A DNA stretch of 64,000 bases from Ectopseudomonas composti (GTDB lineage Bacteria; Pseudomonadota; Gammaproteobacteria; Pseudomonadales; Pseudomonadaceae), in contig NZ_FOWP01000001.1 in assembly GCF_900115475.1 (NCBI RefSeq), positions 682,001 through 746,000 on the forward strand, written 5' to 3'. Shown here in pieces: positions 9,117 through 17,539 of this stretch. The position numbers and the translations under genes are program-made. The notes under the pieces were generated by a model, which was not told the DNA's origin, did no database searches, and saw only the letters and a program-made list of their open reading frames with translations. Each line of letters opens with the position of its first letter. Position 1 is the first letter of the stretch.

Positions 9117-11078
9117 ATGCTAAACACCATTCTCCCCATCCTGCTCTTCGCCGCCCTGGCCCTCGCGGTCATCGGGGCGGCCAAGCGCTTCTTCATGTGG
9201 CGTCGCGGCCGACCAGCCAAGGTCGACTGGATCGGCGGTCTGCTGAAGATGCCGCGTCGCTATCTGGTGGATCTGCACCATGTGGTCGAGCGCGACAAAT
9301 ACATGTCCAAGACCCACGTCGCCACCGCCGGTGGCTTCGTGCTGGCGGCAGTGCTGGCCATCGTCGTGCACGGTTTCGGCCTGCATAACCGTATCCTCGG
9401 CTTCGCCCTGCTGGCGGCCACAGTGCTGATGTTCGTCGGCGCCCTGTTCGTCGCCAAGCGTCGTCTCGATCCGCCCTCGCGGCTGTCGAAAGGCCCATGG
9501 ATGCGTCTGCCGAAAAGCCTGCTGATGTTCGCCGTCAGCTTCTTTATCGCCACGTTGCCGGTTGCCGGGATTCTTCCCGCTGGTTTTGGTGGATGGATTC
9601 TCGCCGCCATCCTCGCAGTGGGTGTGGCCTGGGGCGTGTCCGAGTTGTTCCTGGGCATGACCTGGGGTGGGCCGATGAAACACGCCTTCGCCGGTGCCCT
9701 GCACCTGGCCTGGCACCGTCGCAGCGAACGCTTCGGTGGTGGTCGCTCTACGGGCTTGAAAGCCCTCGATCTGGACGACCGCAAAGCCCCGCTGGGCGTG
9801 GAGAAACCCACCGACTTCACCTGGAACCAACTGCTCGGCTTCGACGCCTGCGTGCAGTGCGGCAAGTGCGAGGCCATGTGCCCGGCCTTCGCCGCTGGCC
9901 AGCCGCTGAACCCGAAGAAACTGATCCAGGACATGGTCATCGGCCTGGCCGGCGGCAATGACGCCAACTTCGCCGGCTCGCCCTACCCTGGCAAGCCACT
10001 GGGCGAGCACAGCGGCGGCCCACACCTACCAATCGTCGCCCTCGAAGGCAAGGCGCTGGTCGATGCCGACACCCTGTGGTCGTGCACGACCTGCCGCGCC
10101 TGCGTCGAGGAATGCCCGATGATGATCGAGCACGTCGACGCCATCGTCGATATGCGCCGTCATCTCACGCTTGAGAAGGGGGCGACGCCGAACAAGGGCG
10201 CCGAGGTATTGGATAACCTGATCGCCACCGACAACCCCGGCGGCTTCAACCCCGGCGGTCGCCTGAACTGGGCCGCCGACCTGAACCTGCCGCTGCTCGC
10301 CGATAAGGGCGAAACCGATGTGTTGTTCTGGGTCGGTGACGGCGCCTTCGACATGCGCAATCAGCGCACCCTGCGCGCCTTCGTGAAGATCCTCAAGGCT
10401 GCCGACGTCGACTTCGCCGTGCTCGGCCTGGAAGAACGCGACAGCGGCGACGTGGCTCGCCGCCTGGGTGACGAGGCGACCTTCCAGAACCTGGCCAAGC
10501 GCAACATCGCCACCCTGGCCAAGTACCGCTTCAAGCGCATCGTCAGCTGCGATCCTCACAGCTTCCACGTGCTGAAGAACGAATACGGCACGCTCGGCGG
10601 CAACTACCAGGTTCTGCACCACAGTACCTTCATCGACGAGCTGGTGCGCAAGGGCGCGCTGAATCTCGGCCAGAGCAAGGCTGCCAGCGTCACCTATCAC
10701 GACCCCTGCTACCTCGGCCGTTACAACGGCGAGTATGAAGCGCCACGCGCGGTGCTCAAGGCCATCGGCATCGAGGTCAAGGAAATGGAACGCTCGGGCT
10801 TCCGCTCACGCTGCTGCGGCGGCGGTGGCGGCGCACCGATCACCGACATTCCTGGCAAGCAGCGTATCCCCGATATGCGCATGGTCGACATCAAGGAAAC
10901 GGGCGCCGAGTTGGTCGCCGTCGGCTGCCCACAGTGCACCGCGATGCTCGAAGGTGTGGTCGCGCCGCGTCCGGAGATCAAGGACATCGCCGAGCTGGTG
11001 GCCGAGGTACTGATCGAAGCCACCGAGGTGCCGGCCAAGCGGCCCGCCGCCAAGCGCGAAGTGGCGGAGGTGCAGTGA
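9117..11078 (+). CDS. dgcB: Dimethylglycine demethylase, membrane Fe-S electron-transfer subunit
   Basis: A 653-residue protein. The N-terminal third (DUF3483) has about four membrane helices. Two 4Fe-4S motifs follow (CVQCGKCEAMCP near residue 246 and CTTCRACVEECP near 325), and the C-terminal half has two heterodisulfide-reductase CCG-type domains (CDPHSFH...HDPCYLGR and CCGGGGG). It passes electrons from DgcA toward the membrane or to EtfAB. The start MLNTILPILLF is chosen because AGGAG lies 5 bp upstream; the MSSPG start 21 bp earlier has no ribosome site. The architecture supports membrane anchoring at the inner face. Confidence 0.9.
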   Translation: MLNTILPILLFAALALAVIGAAKRFFMWRRGRPAKVDWIGGLLKMPRRYLVDLHHVVERDKYMSKTHVATAGGFVLAAVLAIVVHGFGLHNRILGFALLAATVLMFVGALFVAKRRLDPPSRLSKGPWMRLPKSLLMFAVSFFIATLPVAGILPAGFGGWILAAILAVGVAWGVSELFLGMTWGGPMKHAFAGALHLAWHRRSERFGGGRSTGLKALDLDDRKAPLGVEKPTDFTWNQLLGFDACVQCGKCEAMCPAFAAGQPLNPKKLIQDMVIGLAGGNDANFAGSPYPGKPLGEHSGGPHLPIVALEGKALVDADTLWSCTTCRACVEECPMMIEHVDAIVDMRRHLTLEKGATPNKGAEVLDNLIATDNPGGFNPGGRLNWAADLNLPLLADKGETDVLFWVGDGAFDMRNQRTLRAFVKILKAADVDFAVLGLEERDSGDVARRLGDEATFQNLAKRNIATLAKYRFKRIVSCDPHSFHVLKNEYGTLGGNYQVLHHSTFIDELVRKGALNLGQSKAASVTYHDPCYLGRYNGEYEAPRAVLKAIGIEVKEMERSGFRSRCCGGGGGAPITDIPGKQRIPDMRMVDIKETGAELVAVGCPQCTAMLEGVVAPRPEIKDIAELVAEVLIEATEVPAKRPAAKREVAEVQ

Positions 11079-11100
11079 TGAAGCCGCAAACCGCTTGTCT

Positions 11101-11126
11101 CCCCTCTCCCGCTTGCGGGAGAGGGG
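11101..11126. repeat. 26-bp palindrome, CCCCTCTCCCGC family
   Basis: Perfect 12-bp arms CCCCTCTCCCGC and GCGGGAGAGGGG between dgcB and etfA; second copy of the palindrome at 1733-1758. A related C-rich/G-rich stretch follows at 11170-11211. Confidence 0.75.
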
Positions 11127-11238
11127 CCGGGGGAGAGGGTATGTCCGGCCACGCCGACGTCGCCTGCTTCCCCCTCTCCCTAACCCTCTCCCCCAAGGGG
11201 GCGAGGGAACCGTCCGTGCCTGACCAGGAGAGCGCAGC

Positions 11239-12468
11239 ATGAGCGACATCATCCGCCGCGACCCTCGCGCCGAGTGGATCGCCCGCAACCGTCTGCACCC
11301 GTTGCATGCGTCGATGCAGAAGGCCGAAACCAGCTGGATGGGCCCCAATGGCATCATCCGCAAGAACCCGCATGCCATCGCCGCTGGATTCATCGGCCCG
11401 GCCGGGCTCAAGCGCATCGACCGCAGCGGCGCCCAGCAGGGCACCAGCAGCAAACGCAGCAGCGCCAGCGTCGCAGTGCAACTGCCGCTGCATATCCTCG
11501 AACAACCGGCGTTCCACATCTGCGTGGTGCCGGACATGGTCGGCGGCCGTCTGTCCAGCCATGACAAGGATCTGCTCGGCCTGGCCCGCAAGCTGGCCGG
11601 TGAAAGCGGCGCCGTGGTCGCCGTGGTGTTCGGCGAGGACAAGGAAGGCGCCTTCGACACGGCCGGCGTCGACCGCCTGTTGCGCATCGCGGGCGAAGCC
11701 TTCGACGGCTACGCCCCGGAAGCTCGCGTGCTCGCGCTGAGCGCAGTGGAAAGCCACCTAGCACCGCGCCATTGGCTGCTGCCCGACAGCCGCAGCGGTG
11801 GCGGCGAACTGGGCCGCCGCCTGGCCGCCAAGCTCGGTGAGCGCCCGGCCACGCGCGTCTGGCAGGTCGCCGGCGAGCAAGCCATCGGCCGTGCCGGCAG
11901 TGGCCAGCAGGATATCCAGCGCACGCTGCCACGCCTGATCCTGGCCGCCGCCGAATGCGCCGAACCGGTCAGCGAAACCCGCCATGAAGTCCGCTCGCTG
12001 GAGCTGGCCGAAAAGGTCGCCCACAGCCTGCCGCGCATCGAAGATCTCGGCCCGGTGGCCGTCGACCCGGCGCAGATCCCCCTGGCCGAAGCCGAGTTCA
12101 TTCTCTCCGGCGGCAACGGCGTGAAGAACTGGGAGCTGTTCCACCAGGCCGCCGTTGCCCTCGGCGCCACCGAAGGCGCCTCGCGCGTTGCGGTCGACGA
12201 CGGCTTCATGCCGCGCAACCGCCAGGTCGGCGCTACCGGCACCTGGGTCACCGCCCGCGTCTATCTGGCCGTCGGCATCTCCGGCGCCATCCAGCACCTG
12301 CAGGGCATCGGCGCCTGCGACAAGGTGGTGGCAGTGAACATGGATCCCGGCTGCGACATGATCAAACGTGCTGACCTTTCGGTGATCGGCGACTCGGCGG
12401 CAATCCTGGCGGCGCTGATGGAGCGCGTCGCTGCCTGGCGCCAGGAGGGCAAGCGCGATGCTGCCTAA
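11239..12468 (+). CDS. etfA: Electron transfer flavoprotein alpha subunit, dgc-linked
   Basis: A 409-residue EtfA with the C-terminal FAD domain clearly present: GASRVAVDDGFMPRNRQVGA, GISGAIQHLQGI and NMDPGCDMIKRADL (about residues 310-380). It is longer than housekeeping EtfA (about 310 residues) because of an N-terminal extension of about 90 residues (RDPRAEWIARNRLHPLH...) with no motif I recognise. AGGAGAG precedes the start. With EtfB it forms the dedicated electron carrier for dimethylglycine/sarcosine oxidation, judged from its place after dgcAB. Confidence 0.88.
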   Translation: MSDIIRRDPRAEWIARNRLHPLHASMQKAETSWMGPNGIIRKNPHAIAAGFIGPAGLKRIDRSGAQQGTSSKRSSASVAVQLPLHILEQPAFHICVVPDMVGGRLSSHDKDLLGLARKLAGESGAVVAVVFGEDKEGAFDTAGVDRLLRIAGEAFDGYAPEARVLALSAVESHLAPRHWLLPDSRSGGGELGRRLAAKLGERPATRVWQVAGEQAIGRAGSGQQDIQRTLPRLILAAAECAEPVSETRHEVRSLELAEKVAHSLPRIEDLGPVAVDPAQIPLAEAEFILSGGNGVKNWELFHQAAVALGATEGASRVAVDDGFMPRNRQVGATGTWVTARVYLAVGISGAIQHLQGIGACDKVVAVNMDPGCDMIKRADLSVIGDSAAILAALMERVAAWRQEGKRDAA

Positions 12469-12475
12469 GAACTGT

Positions 12476-12533
12476 GTAGCCCGGATGCAATCCGGGGCCC
12501 TCAACACCGATCCCCGGATTGCATCCGGGCTAC
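12476..12533. repeat. Perfect palindromic repeat in etfA-etfB gap
   Basis: Perfect 22-bp arms (beginning GTAGCCCGGATGCAATCC) around a 14-bp loop. It fills almost the whole gap and ends one base before the GGGTGA segment that is the only candidate ribosome site of etfB. Confidence 0.9.
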
Positions 12534-12542
12534 GGGTGAAGC

Positions 12543-13316
12543 ATGACTGATCTGAATATCGTCGCCCTGGTCTCGGTGGGCGCTCACCCGACCTCCGGTC
12601 GCCCACGGCGCGCCGAGCAGGACGCCCGTGCAGTGGAACTCGGCCTGCGCCTGGCGGGACAGAACCTGCAATTGCTGCACGCTGGCGACCCGCAGGCCGA
12701 AGCCCTGCGCGGTTATCTGGGCATGGGCCTGGAACAGCTCGATGTACTGGAGCAACCAGACAGCGCCGACGCCCTGCCGCTACTGGTCGACTACCTGCAA
12801 GGCAGCCGCACGCAGTTGGTGCTGACCGGCAGCCAGGCGGAAACCGGCGAGGGTTCGGGCATGCTGCCGTTCCTGCTGGCCGAGCGCCTGGGCTGGCCGA
12901 TGGTCGTCGGCCTGGCCGAAGTGGAGAAAGTGGAAAACGGCGTGGCTCAGGTATTGCAAGCCTTGCCACGCGGTCAGCGGCGCCGGCTCAAGGTACGCCT
13001 GCCCTGTGTCGCCAGTGTCGACAACGCCGCGCCGGTCGCGCGGCAGAGTGCCTTCGGCCCGGCCCGCCGCGGGCAGGTCGAAGCGCATGAAGTGACAGTG
13101 GTGGATGACACACTGCTGGCCGAGGCTAGCCTGCAGCCGGCAAAGCCCCGCCCCAAACGTCTCAAGGTGATCAAGGCCAAGACCGGTGCGGAACGGATGA
13201 AGGCAGCGACGGCCAAAGCCAGCGGGGGTGGCGGCCAGATCCTCAAGGACGTCTCGCCACAGGAGGGAGCAGAGGCTATCTTCAAGCTGCTGATCGAAGA
13301 GGGCGTCCTGCGCTAG
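12543..13316 (+). CDS. etfB: Electron transfer flavoprotein beta subunit, dgc-linked
   Basis: A 257-residue EtfB-family protein with the AMP-binding/adenine-nucleotide alpha-hydrolase-like fold (VALVSVGAHPTSGRPRRAEQD, LTGSQAETGEGSGMLPFLLAERLGWP). It pairs with the upstream EtfA. The start is 9 bp after a perfect palindromic repeat, with only a weak GGGTGA ribosome site. The tail (KRLKVIKAKTGAERMKAA) is lysine-rich. It is divergent from the housekeeping EtfB signature, so the pair is probably specific to this pathway. Confidence 0.85.
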   Translation: MTDLNIVALVSVGAHPTSGRPRRAEQDARAVELGLRLAGQNLQLLHAGDPQAEALRGYLGMGLEQLDVLEQPDSADALPLLVDYLQGSRTQLVLTGSQAETGEGSGMLPFLLAERLGWPMVVGLAEVEKVENGVAQVLQALPRGQRRRLKVRLPCVASVDNAAPVARQSAFGPARRGQVEAHEVTVVDDTLLAEASLQPAKPRPKRLKVIKAKTGAERMKAATAKASGGGGQILKDVSPQEGAEAIFKLLIEEGVLR

Positions 13317-13456
13317 CAGGCAGTTTAAAAACTACCTGCGTTGCCATTGCGGCGTTAAAAACAGGCTCAAAATGCTCATTTACAACTCGTAAACTCCGCT
13401 TTTTCGCCTGTTTTTGCCTTGCACTGGCTGCCTCGCCTACGTTTTTAAACGCCTGC
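13316..13456. repeat. 141-bp MITE-like element with terminal inverted repeats
   Basis: The ends GCAGGCAGTTTAAAAACTAC and (complement of right end) GCAGGCGTTTAAAAACGTAG match closely. Inner inverted segments TTAAAAACAGGC and GCCTGTTTTTGCC make a nested structure. It begins on the last base of the etfB stop codon and is AT-richer than its surroundings. It has no coding capacity, which fits a miniature element or a large REP-type unit. Confidence 0.7.
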
Positions 13457-13478
13457 TTTTCCACAAGGAGTCACGACC

Positions 13479-13730
13479 ATGATGCATGCCGATCTGATCG
13501 ACCAGGAAGACTTCCGCGAACGCCTGGTAGCACTGGGCCTGAGCATTCCCGATGGTACGTCGCCAGAGCACGCTTGCGAGCTGGCCGTCAGTGGCCTCAG
13601 CGCTGAACGCGCCGTGGCCCTGCGCCATCTGGTGGAAGAGTTGCTCGGTGGCAGCGCCACCCTGCTGCCCAACGTGCGCGAAGCCATCAGCCGGCATCTA
13701 TTGCCGGCGCTGGTACCGAAACCGACCTGA
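13479..13730 (+). CDS. Conserved small protein after etfB, unknown function
   Basis: An 83-residue protein of mainly helical character (RERLVALGLSIPD, SAERAVALRHLVEELLGGSA), with no signal peptide and no motif I recognise. A good AAGGAG ribosome site lies 9 bp before the first ATG. It lies at the end of the dgc operon and stops at a shared terminator facing gbdR, so it should be co-expressed with etfAB. Two helical halves around a central Gly/Pro turn suggest a small adaptor or assembly protein; this is a guess. Confidence 0.75.
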   Translation: MMHADLIDQEDFRERLVALGLSIPDGTSPEHACELAVSGLSAERAVALRHLVEELLGGSATLLPNVREAISRHLLPALVPKPT

Positions 13731-13738
13731 TATTGCTC

Positions 13739-13760
13739 GGTGCGCACGGCGCACCCTACG
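13739..13760. repeat. Single unit of GTGCGC palindromic repeat
   Basis: The unit GGTGCGCACGGCGCACCCTA, same family as 616, 21711, 22604 and 44394, just after the 83-residue gene. Confidence 0.65.
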
Positions 13761-13783
13761 GACGGACACCCTACAGCAACGAC

Positions 13784-13824
13784 GCAATGAAAACGGGGTG
13801 CCACTGGCGCCCCGTTTTCATTGC
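13784..13824. terminator. Bidirectional terminator between dgc operon and gbdR
   Basis: A 19-bp stem with one mismatch (GCAATGAAAACGGGGTGCC against its complement) and a 3-nt loop. A-rich and T-rich stretches on the arms can serve both converging transcripts. Confidence 0.85.
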
Positions 13825-13832
13825 AGTTCGAG

Positions 13833-14927
13833 TCAGATACGTACGCTGGCGAAAGTCGATTCACCCTGGGCGCGGTTCAGCGCCAGCACGGCACTGGAGT
13901 TGACCTGCTGCTCGGGGATTGGCAGCAGCACCACCAGGTTGTTGCCCTGCTGGCCGGCACGTTCGTCGCGCGGCGGAATGCCGAAGTATTCGCGGTAGCA
14001 CTTGGAGAAATGCGGCGTGGAAACGAAGCCGCAGACCGAGGCCACTTCGATGATCGACATGCTGGTTTGCTTGAGCAGCTGGCGCGCACGGATCAGGCGC
14101 AGCTTGAGGTAGTAACGCGACGGCGAGCAGTGCAGGTACTTCTGGAACAGGCGTTCGAGCTGGCGACGAGAGATGTCGACGAAGCAGGCCAGCTCGTCGA
14201 GATCTATCGGCTCCTCCAGGTTGGCCTCCATCAACGCGACGATTTCCTGCAGCTTCGGCTGGTTGCTGCCGAGCATGTGCTTGAGCGGCACGCGCTGGTG
14301 GTCCTGCTCGTTGCGGATGCGCTCGTAGATGAACATCTCGGAGATGCCGGCGGCCAGTTCACGACCGTGCAGCTGGCCGATCAGGTGCAGCATCATGTCC
14401 ATCGGCGCGGTGCCTCCGGACGAGGTGTTGCGATTGCGGTCGATGGAGAACAGGCGAGTAGTGATGGCCGCGCGCGGGAAGGCTTCCTGCATCGAGGCCA
14501 GGCACTCCCAGTGCACACTGCAATCGTAGCCATCGAGCAGACCGGCCTTGGCCAGCGCCCAGCTGCCGGTGCATACCGCACCGAGCTGACGGCCCTGGCG
14601 CGCCTGCAGTTGCAGCCAGCTGACGTGCTCACGCTTGACGCTGTGCTGGATGTCCACGCCACCGCAGACGATCACCGCATCCAGCGCCGGAGAATTCTGC
14701 ATGGCGGCGTCCGGGGTGATCTGCAAGCCATCGCTGGCGCAGACCGGAAGGCCGTCATGCGTGAGGGTGTGCCAACGATACAGTTCCTTGCCGGAAAGCT
14801 GGTTGGCCATGCGCAGGGGTTCCACCGCCGATGCGAGGGAAATCAGGGTGAAGTTGTCCAGGAGCAGGAAGCCGATGGACTGGGCGACACGGTTCTGGGG
14901 TTGCGCCCCTTGGCTGAACTGCGGCAT
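13833..14927 (-). CDS. gbdR: Glycine betaine/dimethylglycine-responsive activator
   Basis: A 364-residue GlxA-type AraC-family activator: a DJ-1/PfpI-like sensor domain (about 15-190; FLLLDNFTLISLASAVEPLR, VCTGSWALAKAGLLDG) and a C-terminal AraC domain (about 235-335; ACFVDISRRQLERLFQKYL and ASVCGFVSTPHFSKCYREYFG). GbdR senses glycine betaine and dimethylglycine and activates the betaine, dimethylglycine, carnitine-transport and Cbc genes. The start MPQFSQGAQPQ matches the length of the P. aeruginosa protein; the open frame upstream is non-coding leader. It faces the dgc operon and is divergent from the binding protein at 15620. Confidence 0.93.
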   Translation of the reverse strand: MPQFSQGAQPQNRVAQSIGFLLLDNFTLISLASAVEPLRMANQLSGKELYRWHTLTHDGLPVCASDGLQITPDAAMQNSPALDAVIVCGGVDIQHSVKREHVSWLQLQARQGRQLGAVCTGSWALAKAGLLDGYDCSVHWECLASMQEAFPRAAITTRLFSIDRNRNTSSGGTAPMDMMLHLIGQLHGRELAAGISEMFIYERIRNEQDHQRVPLKHMLGSNQPKLQEIVALMEANLEEPIDLDELACFVDISRRQLERLFQKYLHCSPSRYYLKLRLIRARQLLKQTSMSIIEVASVCGFVSTPHFSKCYREYFGIPPRDERAGQQGNNLVVLLPIPEQQVNSSAVLALNRAQGESTFASVRI

Positions 14928-15619
14928 TGATGAAACCCTCACGCTAAGCACGGTATGAGCCCAATCGAGATGGGCCTCTGTTTTCTTCTCGCCCGGATTT
15001 GCTGCCCGAGCTGCTATCCATACTAAGGCAAAGGTCATGCCTAAATTGAATGGGCGTTCAATAAAAAATAGACCATGGATGCACGACGCACCAGACGGGC
15101 CTTCCAACCCTGTCTCAAGGGCCTGAGAAACGCTCTCAAAGCCTCACGGTAAAAGGCTTTGAGCATTTCGGTAGCACGGACCGAACAGCCTGCTACGGCG
15201 TCCCGGGCTGGCAGTAACGGACGGACGGTAACAACGTCGACCAGCCGGTCACACCTGACACGACCGATAGTCGCGAGCACCGCACCAAAATCTCGCGAAA
15301 CCAGGGGTTTTCCAGAATCGCTGCACCAGCAAAGATCAGGACAAATCAGTGCCAGAGCAGTCGACACTCCGTCAGTCCCACAAGACGTGACGAGCACCCG
15401 GTATTACCTGGCTCGTTGGCGATAATGCAGTTTTGACCAGCGCGCCCAAACCTCCAACCGACTCCCCCTTATCCAATCACGCCGTGAGCCAAGGTCTTTT
15501 CTCGACATGCCAGTGTCGCTTCTCGCCCAGGGAGCGGCCCACCTCTTGCTGTGAAATAACCCATCGTCCTTCCCAGGAATCTTCCAGCGGTTTCAGCCGC
15601 CCGAACAGAGGCACGACCC
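14928..15619. promoter_or_regulatory. Long divergent region between gbdR and binding-protein gene
   Basis: A 692-bp stretch without a credible gene. It contains an imperfect inverted repeat around 15125-15170 (AAAGCCT...AGGCTTT). The gbdR and 15620 promoters must lie here. I could not place promoter boxes or GbdR sites with confidence; short open frames here have no homology signal or ribosome site. Confidence 0.5.
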
Positions 15620-16564
15620 ATGAACAGATTCGCTCGCTGGCTGCTCGTGATTGCCCTCACCACCTCCAGTGCATTGCACGCCGCCGAAGCCGAGCGCTGC
15701 GAGCTGGTGCGGCTGAGCGATGTCGGCTGGACCGACATCACCATGACCACCGCTGTCGCACGCCTGGTACTGGGCGAGATCGGCTACCGCACACAGATCC
15801 GCCGCATGTCGTTGCCCGACACCTACCGCAGCTTGTCCGAAGGCCAGCTGGACGTATTCCTCGGTAACTGGATGCCGGCGCAAAGCGAGCAGGTGCAGCC
15901 GCACCTGGACAGCGGCAAGATCGAAAAGCTGCACACCAACCTGCCCACGGTGCGCTACACCCTGGCGGTGCTGGCACCAGGTTATGAAGCCGGGCTCAAG
16001 GACTTCGCCGACATTCATCGCTTCAAGGACGAGCTCGGCGGGCAGATCTTCGGTATCGAGCCCGGCAACGAAGGCAACGAAATGGTCAAAGGCATGATCC
16101 GCGACAACGTATTCGGCTTGCAGGGATTCACCCTGGTGGAGTCCAGCGAAAGCGGCATGCTCAACCACGTCGAACGCGCTCAGCGCCTGGGCAAATGGGC
16201 AGTTTTTCTGGGCTGGGAACCGCACCCGATGAACGAGCGTCTGAAGATGAGCTATCTGGCCGGTGGCGATGATTATTTCGGTCCCAATTACGGCGCAGCG
16301 CAGGTCAACACGGTGGCACGCGGCGGCTTCAGCCAGCAGTGCCCCAACCTGGCCAGGCTGTTTCGCAACATGACCTTCACCATCGCCGCAGAAAACCACT
16401 TGATGAGCGCCGTGCTGGAAGGCAATACCAATCGCCGCCGCGTGGCCAAGCAATGGATCGAAGACAATCCGCAGATGGTCGCCGCCTGGCTGGAGGGCGT
16501 CACCCGCTACACAGGCGACCCCGTCAGCAAGGTGTTCGACATATCACTGGTAGCTAATGACTGA
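15620..16564 (+). CDS. Choline/betaine-type periplasmic binding protein, extra Cbc-associated copy
   Basis: A 314-residue OpuAC/ChoX-type binding protein with a Sec signal peptide (cleavage likely after SALHAAEA). It is a close paralogue of CbcX and CaiX in this window. All aromatic-cage positions of choline-binding relatives are kept: W37 and D39 (GWTD), W84 (GNWMP), Y113 (RYTLAV), N150/N153 (EPGNEGN) and W199 (GWEPH). It probably binds choline or a close quaternary amine and feeds CbcVW. It sits alone between two long non-coding regions, divergent from gbdR, so it has its own promoter. Confidence 0.85.
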   Translation: MNRFARWLLVIALTTSSALHAAEAERCELVRLSDVGWTDITMTTAVARLVLGEIGYRTQIRRMSLPDTYRSLSEGQLDVFLGNWMPAQSEQVQPHLDSGKIEKLHTNLPTVRYTLAVLAPGYEAGLKDFADIHRFKDELGGQIFGIEPGNEGNEMVKGMIRDNVFGLQGFTLVESSESGMLNHVERAQRLGKWAVFLGWEPHPMNERLKMSYLAGGDDYFGPNYGAAQVNTVARGGFSQQCPNLARLFRNMTFTIAAENHLMSAVLEGNTNRRRVAKQWIEDNPQMVAAWLEGVTRYTGDPVSKVFDISLVAND

Positions 16565-17539
16565 TAAATTCAACGAAATAGCCGAGAAAAACCAATAAAA
16601 ATGGCAGAAAGCAGAGAGCACGCCGAAGCTCGAAGCCTCGTGTACTCCTCTCACCGACAATCACGGGCAGGCTCGCAAGAGAGATCCACCGTGACCACCT
16701 GGTCACATTGCGCCGACTTTCGCGTTTTCAGCGCTTTTCTGCACACCTGCGCCCCTGCATGTAAATTTTTTTCAACATCGCCACAGCCCCCGCAGTACGC
16801 TGCCTGCGCCTTGCCCGAAGAGCTGAAAACCAGCATCGGCGCGGCTTTGAGCCTTGGCCAAGGGACAAAAAAGTCTGTTAAGGTTTTTAAGGCACGTTCT
16901 CGAAAGCGCACTTCGATGCTCGCATCGAGCGCTATTCGCAACGGCATGCTGCAGTGCTTTCAGGAGCCGGGGAAACAACCAAAACACTGGAAAAGATGTG
17001 TCGTGATGGGCCGTGTCGTCGCCCAACACGTCAGGGTCGCAAATCGATAATTGCGCATACCCCAAGACTATATCGTTGAGTCAGCTGATGACGTCGCTGC
17101 CGTCTCCCGAGGGGAACGGCAGACTGGGGCCCACCGCCCCGGACCGAAGAACATACAAGCGCTGGCCCACTATCGATAGGGCGCCAGCCCAACAAGAAAT
17201 TTCGGATGTACGCATGCGCCAGGACGACGCATGAAACCCCAAGGGAATGGGCTTCGAAACACTGCCAGAGGGTTTGGAAAGCGGTTTGCAGCACGGCAAG
17301 ACAGTGGTCACTCATCGACATATTGCAACGACGCAGCGGGCAGCCTTTGCCACCAGCCGCGTCCGTTGCAGCGTGCCCGAGCGCCACATCCGACGCCTGC
17401 CGCGAAGCGCTCGTCAGCCCCGAAACTCAGCAAACACCCACACAGGTATCAGAGGCCTGACACAGCTGTTCTACGCTTCGAAGATGCGTACTCAGCCGTG
17501 CCAGCGCGAACTGGATGCCGATTGAAGGGGAAATGTCCC
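16565..17539. other. Long non-coding region before cbcV
   Basis: A 975-bp stretch with lower GC and T-tracts (near 16767 and 16880) but no convincing gene. The open frames seen here lack ribosome sites, signal peptides or recognisable motifs, and the ORF leading into cbcV starts far upstream of the conserved N-terminus. It should hold the cbcVWX promoter and a long leader; a regulatory RNA is possible but not shown. Confidence 0.5.

Noticed and set aside
16601..17050. 149-residue open frame in the gap before cbcV
   Set aside because: Odd composition, no ribosome site, no homology signal; the gap looks non-coding.
17231..17539. N-terminal extension of CbcV by 103 residues
   Set aside because: It does not resemble the family; the conserved N-terminus starts at 17540 with a good ribosome site.
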